DNA of 64,000 nucleotides from the NCBI GenBank assembly GCA_947588745.1, contig CANPYW010000007.1, positions 1 to 64,000 of the forward strand, given 5' to 3'. The notes beneath the pieces are model-generated. The model saw nothing but the letters and a program-made list of their open reading frames with translations. It made no database searches and was not told the DNA's origin. The stretch is from Candidatus Gastranaerophilales bacterium. Its GTDB lineage: Bacteria; Cyanobacteriota; Vampirovibrionia; Gastranaerophilales; Gastranaerophilaceae. Made by a program: the position numbers and the translations under genes. Below, piece by piece: positions 26,160 through 35,232 of the stretch (the stretch's first letter is position 1; each line of letters begins with the position of its first letter).

Positions 26160-26576
26160 TTATAAATATGAATATCGTTCATCAAAATTTTTTCTGTCTG
26201 AGAAATAGACGACATCATAAATTTTAATTAAATGCCAGCCTGCGGCAGTTTTAACAGGTTCTGAAATTGTTCTTAACGGAAGTTTAAATGCTGCAAGTTC
26301 AAACTCCGGAAGCAGTCTACCGCCTTTAATATTATATCCTAAATCACCTCTATCTTCTTTAGATTCGCACAGAGAATACTCTTTAGCTGCATTTTCAAAT
26401 GATTTCTTTCCCGATTCTATCTCTTGTTTTATTTTTATGGCATCTTCTTCCGTATCAACAAGAATATGACTTATTTTTATTTCCTTTTTATCGGCATTTT
26501 GATGAAAATATGAAAACGGGAAATATATACAATATATTGCAGTCAACAAGCATAATATTTTTAGAACAATTTTCAT
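26160..26576 (-). CDS. parvulin-type peptidyl-prolyl isomerase, membrane-anchored
   Basis: 138 residues. An N-terminal helix (LKILCLLTAIYCIYFPF, about 4-20) anchors or exports it, followed by one parvulin domain (about 34-130) with ISHILVDTEEDA, FENAAKEYS, RGDLGYNIKGGRLLPEFE and AGWHLIKI. It probably aids folding of exported proteins. AGAGGT precedes the ATG. It sits 66 nt downstream of the P/Q-rich gene's start and has its own promoter region with TATAAT. Confidence 0.85.
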   Translation of the reverse strand: MKIVLKILCLLTAIYCIYFPFSYFHQNADKKEIKISHILVDTEEDAIKIKQEIESGKKSFENAAKEYSLCESKEDRGDLGYNIKGGRLLPEFELAAFKLPLRTISEPVKTAAGWHLIKIYDVVYFSDRKNFDERYSYL

Positions 26577-26667
26577 ACAAAACCTCTAATAAATTACTAA
26601 ATTAATTATACTTTAAATACATTGTGTTGTCTATTTAATCTATATTTAACAACAATTCTTTAACATT

Positions 26668-27588
26668 TTATGATAAATACTTATCGTAAGCCAATAAAGC
26701 CGCACCTATCATGCCCGAATAATTACCTGCTTTTGCAAGCTTTACCTTAACCGGAGATACGACTATTTCTGAATTTATCATATTTTCAATTTCGCCGGTA
26801 TCAATAAATTTACCCATTCCACCGGAAATTACAATACTTTGATTATCAAAAATATTTACTATATTTATTAACCCCGTAACCAAATCATGTTTCCAGATGT
26901 CAAACACTTTTTTTGAATAATCGTCATTTTTGCTTATACCGTCAATAATATCATAAGTTGTAATATCTTTCGGATTTTTCTCTTTGTAAATACTTGACTT
27001 AAATATTATATCCGTTTGGGCAACTTCTTCTGCCGTAATTTTTAAGCCCGTACCCGAAGCATAACTTTCAAAACAGTCAAATCTTTTGCAGGTACAAATT
27101 CTTTTTTGCGACTTTATTTTCATACTGCCGACCTCGCCGCCTCGCCCTGATTTACCTCGTAAAAGCTTGCCGTTAACTATAAAACCGCCGCCAACCCCAG
27201 TACCTAAAGTAATAATAACTGTATTATCATCACCTATTGCGGCACCTAACTTATATTCTGCCCATGCGGCAGCATTTGCGTCATTTTCTACATATACGGG
27301 TTTTGTGCTTAATTTTGAAAAATCCAAAGAATTATAGCCCTCAGGCATATTGGGGGTTGAAGATTCCACCTTTGTATTTTCCAAATTAACCGCCCCGGCT
27401 GTCGCAAATGCAATACAATCAGCCTCTTGTTCATAATCGGAAATAATTTTTTTGAATACATCCGTTAAATCTTTAATATTTTTGGGGGTGGCAACTCTTT
27501 TTACCTCCGTCAAAAACTCGCCTTTTTCGTTAATTAACGAATATATTAGTTTTGTACCGCCTGCATCAACTGCTAAAATTTTCTTCAT
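26668..27588 (-). CDS. nanK: ROK-family kinase, likely N-acetylmannosamine kinase
   Basis: 306 residues. VDAGGTKLIYSLIN is the ATP phosphate loop, LGTGVGGGF the second, and GEVGSMK replaces the usual GE-x-GH, with Ser-Met where the zinc His normally sits. The Cys motif is CTCKRFDCFESYASG. The neighbouring nanE (1 nt upstream) supports phosphorylation of N-acetylmannosamine. The altered zinc-ligand position (GEVGSM) makes the substrate less certain than the family. It is the second ROK kinase in the window, divergent from the first at 4698. Confidence 0.72.
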   Translation of the reverse strand: MKKILAVDAGGTKLIYSLINEKGEFLTEVKRVATPKNIKDLTDVFKKIISDYEQEADCIAFATAGAVNLENTKVESSTPNMPEGYNSLDFSKLSTKPVYVENDANAAAWAEYKLGAAIGDDNTVIITLGTGVGGGFIVNGKLLRGKSGRGGEVGSMKIKSQKRICTCKRFDCFESYASGTGLKITAEEVAQTDIIFKSSIYKEKNPKDITTYDIIDGISKNDDYSKKVFDIWKHDLVTGLINIVNIFDNQSIVISGGMGKFIDTGEIENMINSEIVVSPVKVKLAKAGNYSGMIGAALLAYDKYLS

Positions 27589-27589
27589 A

Positions 27590-28270
27590 TTAATTTCTCT
27601 CGCAAAATCTTTTTGTAATTAATTGAGGACGTGTAACAGCAGAGCCTATAACGACCGCATAGGCTCCCGTTTCAAATGCTTTATCGACTTCTGAAACATT
27701 CCAAATACGCCCTTCAAGTATTATCGGACAGTCTAATTCCTTAACAAGCATTTGTAATAATTCAAAATCAGGACTTTCCATATTTTGTTTGGAAGTCTGT
27801 GTATAGCCGGATAATGTTGTGGATATTATATCAAAGCCCAACTTGCGGGCATTTACTCCTTCTTCAAAATTGGAAATATCTGCCATTGCAAGCTTATTAT
27901 GAGATTTTATATACGCAAGAATTTCCTCAAGACTTTCTTTCGGGCGTGGTCTTGCCGTTGCATCCGTAGCTATAATATCCGCATTTGCACTGATTAAAGA
28001 TTGAACATCGGCTATGGTCGGAGTTATATAAACAATTTCTTTCCAATTATAAGGAAGTTTATCGGGCTTTGTTATACCTATTACGGGTACATCAAAGAGC
28101 TTTTTCGCATTAATTATATCTCTTGCACCGGCAAGTCTTAATGCTTTTGCACCACCGTTTATAACCGATTGCATCATTGCAATAAGGCAATCTTCCTTAT
28201 ACAAAGGCTCATCCGGCATTGCCTGAACTGAAATTATAACCTGTTTTTCCAATTTTTTAATAATATCCAT
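27590..28270 (-). CDS. nanE: N-acetylmannosamine-6-phosphate 2-epimerase
   Basis: 226 residues, TIM-barrel. Converts ManNAc-6-phosphate to GlcNAc-6-phosphate in sialic acid/ManNAc salvage. VSVQ-like IISVQAMPDEP, GAKALRLAG, ATARPRP and GAYAVVIGSAVTRPQ are NanE motifs. The start is ATG at 28270, six bases after TATAAT; an earlier GTG at 28276 would sit in the promoter. The ROK kinase follows 1 nt after. NanA, NagA and NagB are not in the window. Confidence 0.9.
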   Translation of the reverse strand: MDIIKKLEKQVIISVQAMPDEPLYKEDCLIAMMQSVINGGAKALRLAGARDIINAKKLFDVPVIGITKPDKLPYNWKEIVYITPTIADVQSLISANADIIATDATARPRPKESLEEILAYIKSHNKLAMADISNFEEGVNARKLGFDIISTTLSGYTQTSKQNMESPDFELLQMLVKELDCPIILEGRIWNVSEVDKAFETGAYAVVIGSAVTRPQLITKRFCERN

Positions 28271-28305
28271 AAACACATTATATACTAATATAAAAAATTG
28301 TTAAA
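28271..28305 (-). promoter_or_regulatory. promoter of nanE, leaderless type
   Basis: Minus strand -35 TTTAAC (28300-28305), 17-bp spacer, -10 TATAAT (28277-28282), six bases, ATG at 28268-28270. Its -35 overlaps the -35 region of the divergent zinc-ribbon gene. Confidence 0.6.
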
Positions 28306-28320
28306 TTTATAATTTGTATG

Positions 28321-28329
28321 TGCTAATAT
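28321..28329 (+). promoter_or_regulatory. extended -10 promoter of the zinc-ribbon gene, leaderless type
   Basis: TGC then TAATAT (28324-28329), six bases (AAAGGA), ATG at 28336. The AAAGGA abuts the ATG, too close to act as a normal Shine-Dalgarno. Confidence 0.5.
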
Positions 28330-28335
28330 AAAGGA

Positions 28336-29307
28336 ATGAACGAGATAAATAATAAATATACGGTATGTCCGAAATGTAATTATATTTGTAAAGCGGAAGA
28401 TACTTTTTGCAGTCGCTGCGGTTGTAATCTTAAAGAAACAAAAATAAGCGAATATTTTGGCAATAATACGTCTAAATATTGTCCTAAATGCGGAAAAGAA
28501 TGTGCTATAGACCAAAATTTCTGTTCCGATTGCGGTTATTCTTTTGCTGAAAAGGACAAACAAGAAGAAAATAAAGACAAATTTTTTATAAATAAATTTA
28601 CCTTGTTATTGACAATAATGATAATCTTTGGATGTTTTACTTATTTAATGATGAAAATGATAGGTTCTGTCCCGAACGAAAAGGTTGAAGTTCATCCCAA
28701 TTTGGAAGAGCAATACTCAAGTATAAAAGCATTAAGTTGTCATGAAAAAGAAGTAAAAGATACCGCACTACAAATTTTCAAAGAAAATGACTACTATTAT
28801 AAATATCTCGCTCCCGAATCAATTGCAAATGTAAGCTTTAAATTTCCCTCCATGAATTCCTACAATTCGGAGTCGGATAAATACTATTGCAGTGCAACAA
28901 TATTTGTAAAAGCAGCTCAGGGCGGATTTAAACCCATTAATAATGACCCCGATAATCATTATTTAGAAAAAATTTCGGAGGAAGAAGATGGGGTAAAGAA
29001 AAAATACACCAGATACGAGTGTGAAATAAATTACGCTTCTCAAATTTCACAAGATAAAGTATATGTGACCGCTACAGCCTGCGGGAACGGTGAAGATTTC
29101 AACAATAAAGGTAATTTTTCCTATAATGTTGAAAGACCTCAAGTTCAACAGTTATACCCCGAAACACAAGAAGAACAACCGGAGCAGGAAGTTCAACAAG
29201 AACAGGAAGAACAGCCAGTTTCAGAGGAACAAACCGTAGAACAGCCCCAACAAGAAGAACCCCAGCCCGAAAACACAGATACACAAACTTCGACTTCGGA
29301 AGAATAA
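28336..29307 (+). CDS. membrane protein with two zinc ribbons and an E/Q/P-rich tail
   Basis: 323 residues. Two zinc ribbons start the protein: CPKCNYICKAEDTFCSRCG (about 11-29) and CPKCGKECAIDQNFCSDCG (about 49-67). A basic stretch and one TM helix (about 88-110, LLLTIMIIFGCFTYLMMK) follow. Then comes a region on the other side of the membrane (about 115-260) and a low-complexity tail rich in Glu, Gln, Pro and Thr (270-323). Zinc ribbons should lie in the cytoplasm and the rest outside. Function unknown; a sensing or scaffolding role is only a guess. Divergent from nanE, with overlapping promoter elements. Confidence 0.62.
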   Translation: MNEINNKYTVCPKCNYICKAEDTFCSRCGCNLKETKISEYFGNNTSKYCPKCGKECAIDQNFCSDCGYSFAEKDKQEENKDKFFINKFTLLLTIMIIFGCFTYLMMKMIGSVPNEKVEVHPNLEEQYSSIKALSCHEKEVKDTALQIFKENDYYYKYLAPESIANVSFKFPSMNSYNSESDKYYCSATIFVKAAQGGFKPINNDPDNHYLEKISEEEDGVKKKYTRYECEINYASQISQDKVYVTATACGNGEDFNNKGNFSYNVERPQVQQLYPETQEEQPEQEVQQEQEEQPVSEEQTVEQPQQEEPQPENTDTQTSTSEE

Positions 29308-29317
29308 AATGATAATT

Positions 29318-30688
29318 TTATTTTACGGCTTTTGAAACACAGGCAACAATTGCATCCGTTAACCTTGGCACTTGCACTACTTCAATTTCAATGTTATCGG
29401 GCAGTTTTTTATTAAATTTAGGCACAATGGCTCTTTTAAATCCCAATTTTTGAGCTTCATATATACGTTTTTCCAAATCCGACACATTTCTTATCTCGCC
29501 TGAAAGACTGATTTCTCCTATAATAACACAATCCGATTGAACGACAACATCTCTGAAACAAGTTGCAATGGCAAGTGCAATACCTAAATCTGCCGCAGGT
29601 TCATCTATTTCTATTCCACCTATAATGTTTACATAAACATCATGCTTTGATAAATTCATTCCTATTCTTTTTTCCAAAACGGCTATGATTTGAAGAAGTC
29701 TGTTATATTCAATTCCGGTGGAAACCCGCCTTGGAGAAGGATATGAAGTAGTGCCTACAAGTGCCTGCACTTCAACAAGCAACGCTCTTGTACCTTCATT
29801 TGCGGCAATTATAACACTACCCGGAGCTGCCGACTCTTTTCTGTCTTTCAAAAATAATTCGCTCGGATTTGATACTTCTTCCAAACCGTTTTCGACCATG
29901 TTAAATACGCCGATTTCATTTGTCGAACCGAAACGATTTTTAATGGAACGCAATAATCGCTGCGTTTTATATTTATCGCCCTCAAAATAAATAACGGTAT
30001 CCACCATGTGTTCCAAAACCTTTGGGCCTGCGATATTTCCGTCTTTCGTAACATGCCCTATTACAATAACCGTAATGTTTTTGTTTTTAGCAATATCCAT
30101 TAAAGCGTTTGTGCATTCTCTTATTTGAGAAACACTTCCCGAAGAACTCGTTATTTCGGATGTATAAATCGATTGTACGGAGTCAATTACAAGTATTTCG
30201 GGTTTAATAATTTCGGTTTGAGCCTTAACGGCTTCAAGATTTGTTTGCGAATAAACATACAAATTATTTGAATTTACATTTAATCTTTCGGCTCTTAATT
30301 TAACCTGTGAACCCGATTCCTCCGCACAAATGTATAAAAGTTTTTTGCCAGTATTGCAAATATTTCCGGCTGTTTGAAGGATTAAAGTGGATTTGCCTAT
30401 TCCGGGGTCACCCGCAAGCAGAACAAGCGAACCTTGAACCAGACCGCCGCCCAATACCCTGTCAAATTCTTCAAACCCCGTTGAAAGCTTTATGCTTTCG
30501 GTTATTTTAATTTCATTAATCAAACAAACCGGGCTGTTATCAATAACAACACTTTGACTCACCGTCGTTTTAACGTCAGTTTCCTCCACCAATGTTCCCC
30601 AGCTTCCGCAATCGGGGCATTTCCCGATATATTTAGGTGTTTCATAACCGCAATTTTGGCAGACCCATTTTGTTTTAACTTTTGCCAT
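29318..30688 (-). CDS. radA: DNA repair protein RadA
   Basis: 456 residues. N-terminal zinc finger CQNCGYETPKYIGKCPDCGSW, RecA-like core with Walker A GDPGIGKST, the RadA-specific KNRFG motif (KNRFGSTNEIGVF), and a C-terminal Lon-like domain with IEIDEPAADLGIA. RadA promotes branch migration in recombination. The start at 30688 (MAKVKTKWVCQNCG) lies inside the end of the upstream FliK-like gene (14-nt overlap), and a start 15 codons earlier is unlikely because the zinc finger should sit close to the N-terminus. Confidence 0.95.
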   Translation of the reverse strand: MAKVKTKWVCQNCGYETPKYIGKCPDCGSWGTLVEETDVKTTVSQSVVIDNSPVCLINEIKITESIKLSTGFEEFDRVLGGGLVQGSLVLLAGDPGIGKSTLILQTAGNICNTGKKLLYICAEESGSQVKLRAERLNVNSNNLYVYSQTNLEAVKAQTEIIKPEILVIDSVQSIYTSEITSSSGSVSQIRECTNALMDIAKNKNITVIVIGHVTKDGNIAGPKVLEHMVDTVIYFEGDKYKTQRLLRSIKNRFGSTNEIGVFNMVENGLEEVSNPSELFLKDRKESAAPGSVIIAANEGTRALLVEVQALVGTTSYPSPRRVSTGIEYNRLLQIIAVLEKRIGMNLSKHDVYVNIIGGIEIDEPAADLGIALAIATCFRDVVVQSDCVIIGEISLSGEIRNVSDLEKRIYEAQKLGFKRAIVPKFNKKLPDNIEIEVVQVPRLTDAIVACVSKAVK

Positions 30689-31670
30689 CTGGTAATTTCT
30701 CTTTTCTTTGTTCAATAAGTGCGGATTTTTCATCCGTTACATGCACATCTTTTATAAATGCATTTGAGATTAGAAGTAAAAAAGGATTGACCCCCGCACC
30801 TGCTTGTACCGATACTTCTATTTTTGTTTGTTCGTTTTTTTTATTATTAAATGATTTTTTAACTTCAAAATTTATACTAATATTAACGTTGTATATTTTG
30901 CTATCTTCTTTTATTGCGGAATTCAGCGATTTTACGGGGAATGTTTCGGATACCGCCGCATCAATCATAATTCCGTCCTCTTGAGTTTTGTATATTTGTG
31001 CCGATAAATTCCCGAAATTTTTGGTTGAAATTAATATATTAACGCTGTCATCTTCACTTGAAGCTTCACTTCCGTTTTTATCTTTAATTTCCAATTTAAA
31101 AGCGGATTGTTCCGTTAACGGAAGCCATGGAAGATACATGAGCATAACAGTTTTAAGTGTTTGAACATCGGATGCGGAAGCTGAAGAAACAAATGAAATA
31201 AGTTTTGTGAGTTCATTTAACTGTTCTTCTTTTAAAGTAACTCCCAATTGATTATACCTTGCAAGCATATTATAAAGGTTTGATAAAGCTTCTTTTGAAT
31301 TACTTTGTAATAAATTTGAAACTTCGCTTAAAATTACTTTTGAATTTAGCAGCGATAATAATGATTTTACATCACCTTTTTGATTGCTAACGGTTAATTG
31401 CATTAAAAGCTGTTCAAAATTTTTAGGCATTTTCAGCAGGTCTTTGAGCATATCAACTGTTTGAGATTGATTTAAAGCGGCAAGCTCGGCACTTGTTTGC
31501 ATCAATTGAGCCGTTGTAGCGGGGAAATTACTTTGTATATTTGAAAAAACCTCTATTTCATTATTCATGTGTCCGGTATTTATCCCGATATTTCGTGTAT
31601 TACCCGTTACAAAACGGTTAACATTATCGGGAAAATTATTAAAAAATTGTCCAAAGTTTATATTTGACAT
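30675..31670 (-). CDS. FliK-like flagellar hook-length control domain protein
   Basis: 331 residues. The N-terminal 160 are helical and Gln/Leu-rich. The C-terminal half contains YLPWLPLTEQSAF and the segment VNILISTKNFGNLSAQIYKT, which resembles the Flg_hook pattern (a hydrophobic strand, then LG-x-(V/L)-x-(V/A)-x-(L/I)) of FliK-like proteins. It has no signal peptide. It overlaps radA by 14 nt. Possible -10 TATGAT lies 11 bases before the ATG, with no Shine-Dalgarno. The assignment rests on a short match, so low confidence. Other flagellar genes are about 25 kb away. Confidence 0.4.
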   Translation of the reverse strand: MSNINFGQFFNNFPDNVNRFVTGNTRNIGINTGHMNNEIEVFSNIQSNFPATTAQLMQTSAELAALNQSQTVDMLKDLLKMPKNFEQLLMQLTVSNQKGDVKSLLSLLNSKVILSEVSNLLQSNSKEALSNLYNMLARYNQLGVTLKEEQLNELTKLISFVSSASASDVQTLKTVMLMYLPWLPLTEQSAFKLEIKDKNGSEASSEDDSVNILISTKNFGNLSAQIYKTQEDGIMIDAAVSETFPVKSLNSAIKEDSKIYNVNISINFEVKKSFNNKKNEQTKIEVSVQAGAGVNPFLLLISNAFIKDVHVTDEKSALIEQRKEKLPDGKS

Positions 31671-31712
31671 AGCTATACGTTATCATATCATTTAATTGAT
31701 TTTTATAAAATA

Positions 31713-34106
31713 TCAAGTATCAGACATAAATAATTTTGACAGGGATTTCGGTTTTATTTCAAATTTCTTTTTAAAATCCGGAGTTAAAGCCACAGATAAA
31801 ACTTCCTCCGAATTATTAAATACACGAACGGCTAAACTTTCCCGACAAGTTGAAATGCCCGAAACAAGTATATCTTTATTGTTTATTTCAAGAAATTTTT
31901 TATCTTTAATTTTTGTAAATAAACAAATATTAACTCCGTAGAACTCATTTGCAAGCTTAAATAACTCTTCGGTTTGATTACAAAATGAGATTGCAAAATT
32001 TGCCGAATTTAAACCGATACACTGCATATCCGGAGTCGATAACGGCGGGCCGGCAGGCGTTCCTCTCGAGGGATTTTTCAGATTTGATATTATTCCCGTT
32101 GCCCGAAGAAGGGTTAAACTTAATATATTTGAATTTATTTCATATTCACAGTTTCCCTTTGTAAATAACGAAACTCCTTCCGCAGACACAAACCTTTGCA
32201 TGGAAGATGTATTCGGTTTAAGCTCTTTACCTCTTGCGGCAGGAATTTGACTATAAATATCATAATCGGGATTAAATTTTCGTTCCGCAGTGCCGAATAA
32301 ATCTTCATTTATTGTCGAATAAATTTTCCGTTTCAAATTAAAATCTATCCGTAAAATATGATTTTTGCTTTTATTTATCCAATTTAAACCTAATTCTATA
32401 TATTTGCTTTGATTGTATAAAATTACGTCAACACTTATATTATGTTTTTTCAATTTCGGGCTTCGGCAATTTTCATATGAATCTTCGGGAATATCTATAC
32501 CGTAATTTAAGCAAAAAACAACTCTTATATGATTTTTTTCTTTTATTTTATAATTTTTTAAAACTGAAAACAGCGGAATATCACCTTTTAACGGCCCGAA
32601 ATTGTAGCTGTCGCCTATATCGGCACTATCTTTAAATCTTATAAAATCAATATATTCTTCTTTTTTAATTTTATCGGTTAGAACAATCCCGTCATCACGT
32701 ATTTCAAATTTAATGAATTCATTTTCCATGGAACAATCGGAACTTTTTAACCGACTCTTTTTACAAATATTGTCTTTTGTAATTTTGGTTAAGGAAAACG
32801 GTGCAAGATTTTCAACATCCAATATGTACTCGTTTATTTCCGTTACATCCTCGGTTACGGGAATATCATTTATATTATAAAGTTTTTTATCGGTAAAGCC
32901 TTGTTTTGAAGATATTTTTACGGCATTTAACCGGGCGGGAAGCTCTCTTTCCGTAGAAATTTTTATATAACCAGAATAATCAAATTCCGAAAGATTAATA
33001 ACGGATAACTCGCCGTCATCGGACGATAAATCTCTTTTAACACAATTTATTACGGAGTCGCATATTGTTTCCGTCCTGTGAAAACGCTCCATAACTTCTC
33101 TGTGTACATCATCAATGCTGCAGCCGTAAATACTGTCGTGTGCATGGTTTTTAATTAGCAGTTTTGCCGCATAATCAATTTCGTTTTGGCGTGATTTTAC
33201 ACCGAAAAACGAATGTGCCAATGCCTGAAATGGTTCCGCAATACGGTTTAATTTCCATTGGCATAATGCATTTGCCTGTTTTAAATATATTCTTGAAGAA
33301 TATACCCCGGGAAGAATAAAATTAAGCTCGTTATTTAAAAATTCACCTTTTACTTTTTTTCTTTTTGTTATTTTCGAAAAATATTCAAAAGGCTCGGAAA
33401 TCTTAATATTATAATCTTTTGCATATATTTTGTTTAATTCGTTTATTTGTGCCGTAAGATGTTTAGCCGCCGCAAGATGATCCGCACCTATCGGCAAAAG
33501 TACAGTTTTTGAACTCTTTTCGGATATTTTATCAAGATATTTCTTTAATAATTCGGCTTTCCTTTCAATCGGACAATCCATACTCAAAAAATTCTGAAAA
33601 TAACCTTGTATAAGATATGTAACCTTTATTCCGTACCAATCCGTATCGGCGGGCAAATTTCCCAAACCTCGCCATAAACAAGCCTTATCAATTCCAAACG
33701 ACTTTAGGATATATGTTATTGCCCTGCTATGCCCGAAAGTATCCGAAAGATAACCTATAAATTCGGTTTCGCCGAGTTCTTCGGATTTTTTCAATCCGAT
33801 TTCCAAATTTTTGCAAAGACTTTCGCCAGAAACAAGAAAACTGTCACTACTGCAATAAAAAGGCCCTGTTCTTAATTTCTTTTGAAGAATTAATGCCTTA
33901 ACTCTGTTTATATTTTCGGGTTTTATCTCAAGATAATCTTCCAAAGCGGCCGTCTGACCGTCAAAATAGAAACAGGGCAATTCTCCGTTTTCAAGCATTT
34001 CGAGAACTTCATCAAATACTTCAATAAGTCTTATTCTGAAATCTTCAAACTCTCTATACCACTCTCTGTCCCAGTGAGTATGAACGTATGCTATAACATT
34101 TTTCAT
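31713..34106 (-). CDS. alpha-mannosidase, GH38 family
   Basis: 797 residues. HTHWDREWYREF (residues 9-20) is the GH38 signature with metal ligands, GYLSDTFGH (118-126) holds the catalytic Asp nucleophile at about 122, and HAHDSIYGCSIDDVHREVMERF marks the mid-domain metal site. A long C-terminal beta-rich domain follows. It should remove terminal alpha-mannose or mannosyl-glycerate-like residues. It lacks a signal peptide, so it acts in the cytoplasm on imported oligosaccharides. Length is close to MngB-like enzymes (about 880) but shorter. It has a promoter with a 17-bp spacer six bases before the ATG. Confidence 0.9.
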   Translation of the reverse strand: MKNVIAYVHTHWDREWYREFEDFRIRLIEVFDEVLEMLENGELPCFYFDGQTAALEDYLEIKPENINRVKALILQKKLRTGPFYCSSDSFLVSGESLCKNLEIGLKKSEELGETEFIGYLSDTFGHSRAITYILKSFGIDKACLWRGLGNLPADTDWYGIKVTYLIQGYFQNFLSMDCPIERKAELLKKYLDKISEKSSKTVLLPIGADHLAAAKHLTAQINELNKIYAKDYNIKISEPFEYFSKITKRKKVKGEFLNNELNFILPGVYSSRIYLKQANALCQWKLNRIAEPFQALAHSFFGVKSRQNEIDYAAKLLIKNHAHDSIYGCSIDDVHREVMERFHRTETICDSVINCVKRDLSSDDGELSVINLSEFDYSGYIKISTERELPARLNAVKISSKQGFTDKKLYNINDIPVTEDVTEINEYILDVENLAPFSLTKITKDNICKKSRLKSSDCSMENEFIKFEIRDDGIVLTDKIKKEEYIDFIRFKDSADIGDSYNFGPLKGDIPLFSVLKNYKIKEKNHIRVVFCLNYGIDIPEDSYENCRSPKLKKHNISVDVILYNQSKYIELGLNWINKSKNHILRIDFNLKRKIYSTINEDLFGTAERKFNPDYDIYSQIPAARGKELKPNTSSMQRFVSAEGVSLFTKGNCEYEINSNILSLTLLRATGIISNLKNPSRGTPAGPPLSTPDMQCIGLNSANFAISFCNQTEELFKLANEFYGVNICLFTKIKDKKFLEINNKDILVSGISTCRESLAVRVFNNSEEVLSVALTPDFKKKFEIKPKSLSKLFMSDT

Positions 34107-34141
34107 AAGTCGATTTTAATATTTTTTGACAGAATGTTCAA
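34107..34141 (-). promoter_or_regulatory. promoter of the GH38 gene, leaderless type
   Basis: Minus strand -35 TTGAAC (34136-34141), 17-bp spacer, -10 TAAAAT (34113-34118), six bases CGACTT, ATG at 34104-34106. No Shine-Dalgarno. Confidence 0.6.
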
Positions 34142-34164
34142 GAAGTAAAATCAGGAATGAAAAA

Positions 34165-35004
34165 TTAATCTTCCGAAGTTTTTTGAAAAATTTCAAATAA
34201 ATCCTTAAGTTCATGATAATATCCGCATTCAAGAAGCTCGCAAAAACGTTTTACGGTATTTGGTGCAATTTTTTCTACCGCTTTCGGATTTTTAAAATAT
34301 CCCTGAACAAACCTTGCAAACAATTCGGTAGGTTTTTCGTAATATTTACTTAATTTATTTATACGTCTTGATATTTTTGCCTGTTTTCTTTGCATGGAGC
34401 ACAGTTTTATATATAACTGAAAAGCCTTTGGCATATCGGGAAAATCCGCCTCTAAATTTTTTACGGTTAAAATTTTTTCTTTTTTAAAGAAAAAACCGTC
34501 CGATAATTTTACCGCATCATATTTCAGCAAATATCTTGCGTCGGAATTTTTTATATATTTTTCAAACTCAAGAAACTTTTTAGACCGCTGAAAAGACGGA
34601 TAATCTCTTTGTATGGCACTTTGCATTCCTTTTATTGTTTTTACGACATCCTCTTTTGCACTCAAAAATATCTTTAACTTTGAGTTATCATCAACCTGTT
34701 TTGTTACTTCAATCAATTCAGACTTTATAACGTCCGTTATGTAAGTATTAAACAACCGCTCAATCGAACCGCCGTTACGTGCAAAATCAACATCTATTTT
34801 ATGATGTATGTGATGAGCAAACTCATGAATAAGTACATCAATTGCCTTTTCTTCATTTAATCCGCATGAAATATCAATTCTGTTATTCTGATATAAACCT
34901 TGATTTCCTCTCGCCTTTGTATTTGTCCTTACATCAATATTTAAAGAACGCAAAAATTCAACCAAATTCTTTTTTGTAAGCGGTTTGGAACGGTCATATA
35001 CCAT
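34165..35004 (-). CDS. HExxH zinc metallopeptidase-like protein
   Basis: 279 residues. The zinc motif is LIHEFAHHIHHKI (HExxH near residues 84-88), and a Glu-rich KPTELFARFVQGYF near residue 225 could supply the third ligand. No signal peptide or TM, so intracellular. It resembles IrrE/ImmA-type and other small gluzincin-like peptidases, which cleave a repressor. No helix-turn-helix partner is adjacent. AAGGT before the ATG is close (4 nt). TATAAG with six bases before the ATG is an alternative leaderless reading. Function is inference. Confidence 0.6.
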   Translation of the reverse strand: MVYDRSKPLTKKNLVEFLRSLNIDVRTNTKARGNQGLYQNNRIDISCGLNEEKAIDVLIHEFAHHIHHKIDVDFARNGGSIERLFNTYITDVIKSELIEVTKQVDDNSKLKIFLSAKEDVVKTIKGMQSAIQRDYPSFQRSKKFLEFEKYIKNSDARYLLKYDAVKLSDGFFFKKEKILTVKNLEADFPDMPKAFQLYIKLCSMQRKQAKISRRINKLSKYYEKPTELFARFVQGYFKNPKAVEKIAPNTVKRFCELLECGYYHELKDLFEIFQKTSED

Positions 35005-35162
35005 TTTAACCTTATATTCCGGTGTTTTTGCCGTAAATCCGAAAATAACTTTCTCCTTTTGGGTTTTAATGCTTTAAATCTTATACTAAATATGTTATAA
35101 TAAAAATGGTCTTGTTTATTATTTATTATTTTTATCGATAATGTAAAATTTTGTAAATCAAA

Positions 35163-35190
35163 TTGAATTATATTATCAATTAGTTATATT
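35163..35190 (+). promoter_or_regulatory. promoter of the 139-residue FSG protein gene
   Basis: TTGAAT (35163-35168), 16-bp spacer, TATATT (35185-35190). The ATG at 35233 has AAGGAGG just upstream, so this gene has a normal leader. Confidence 0.55.
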
Positions 35191-35232
35191 CAGATGGTTT
35201 ATGAATATACCAATAAGTATAAGGAGGTAATT

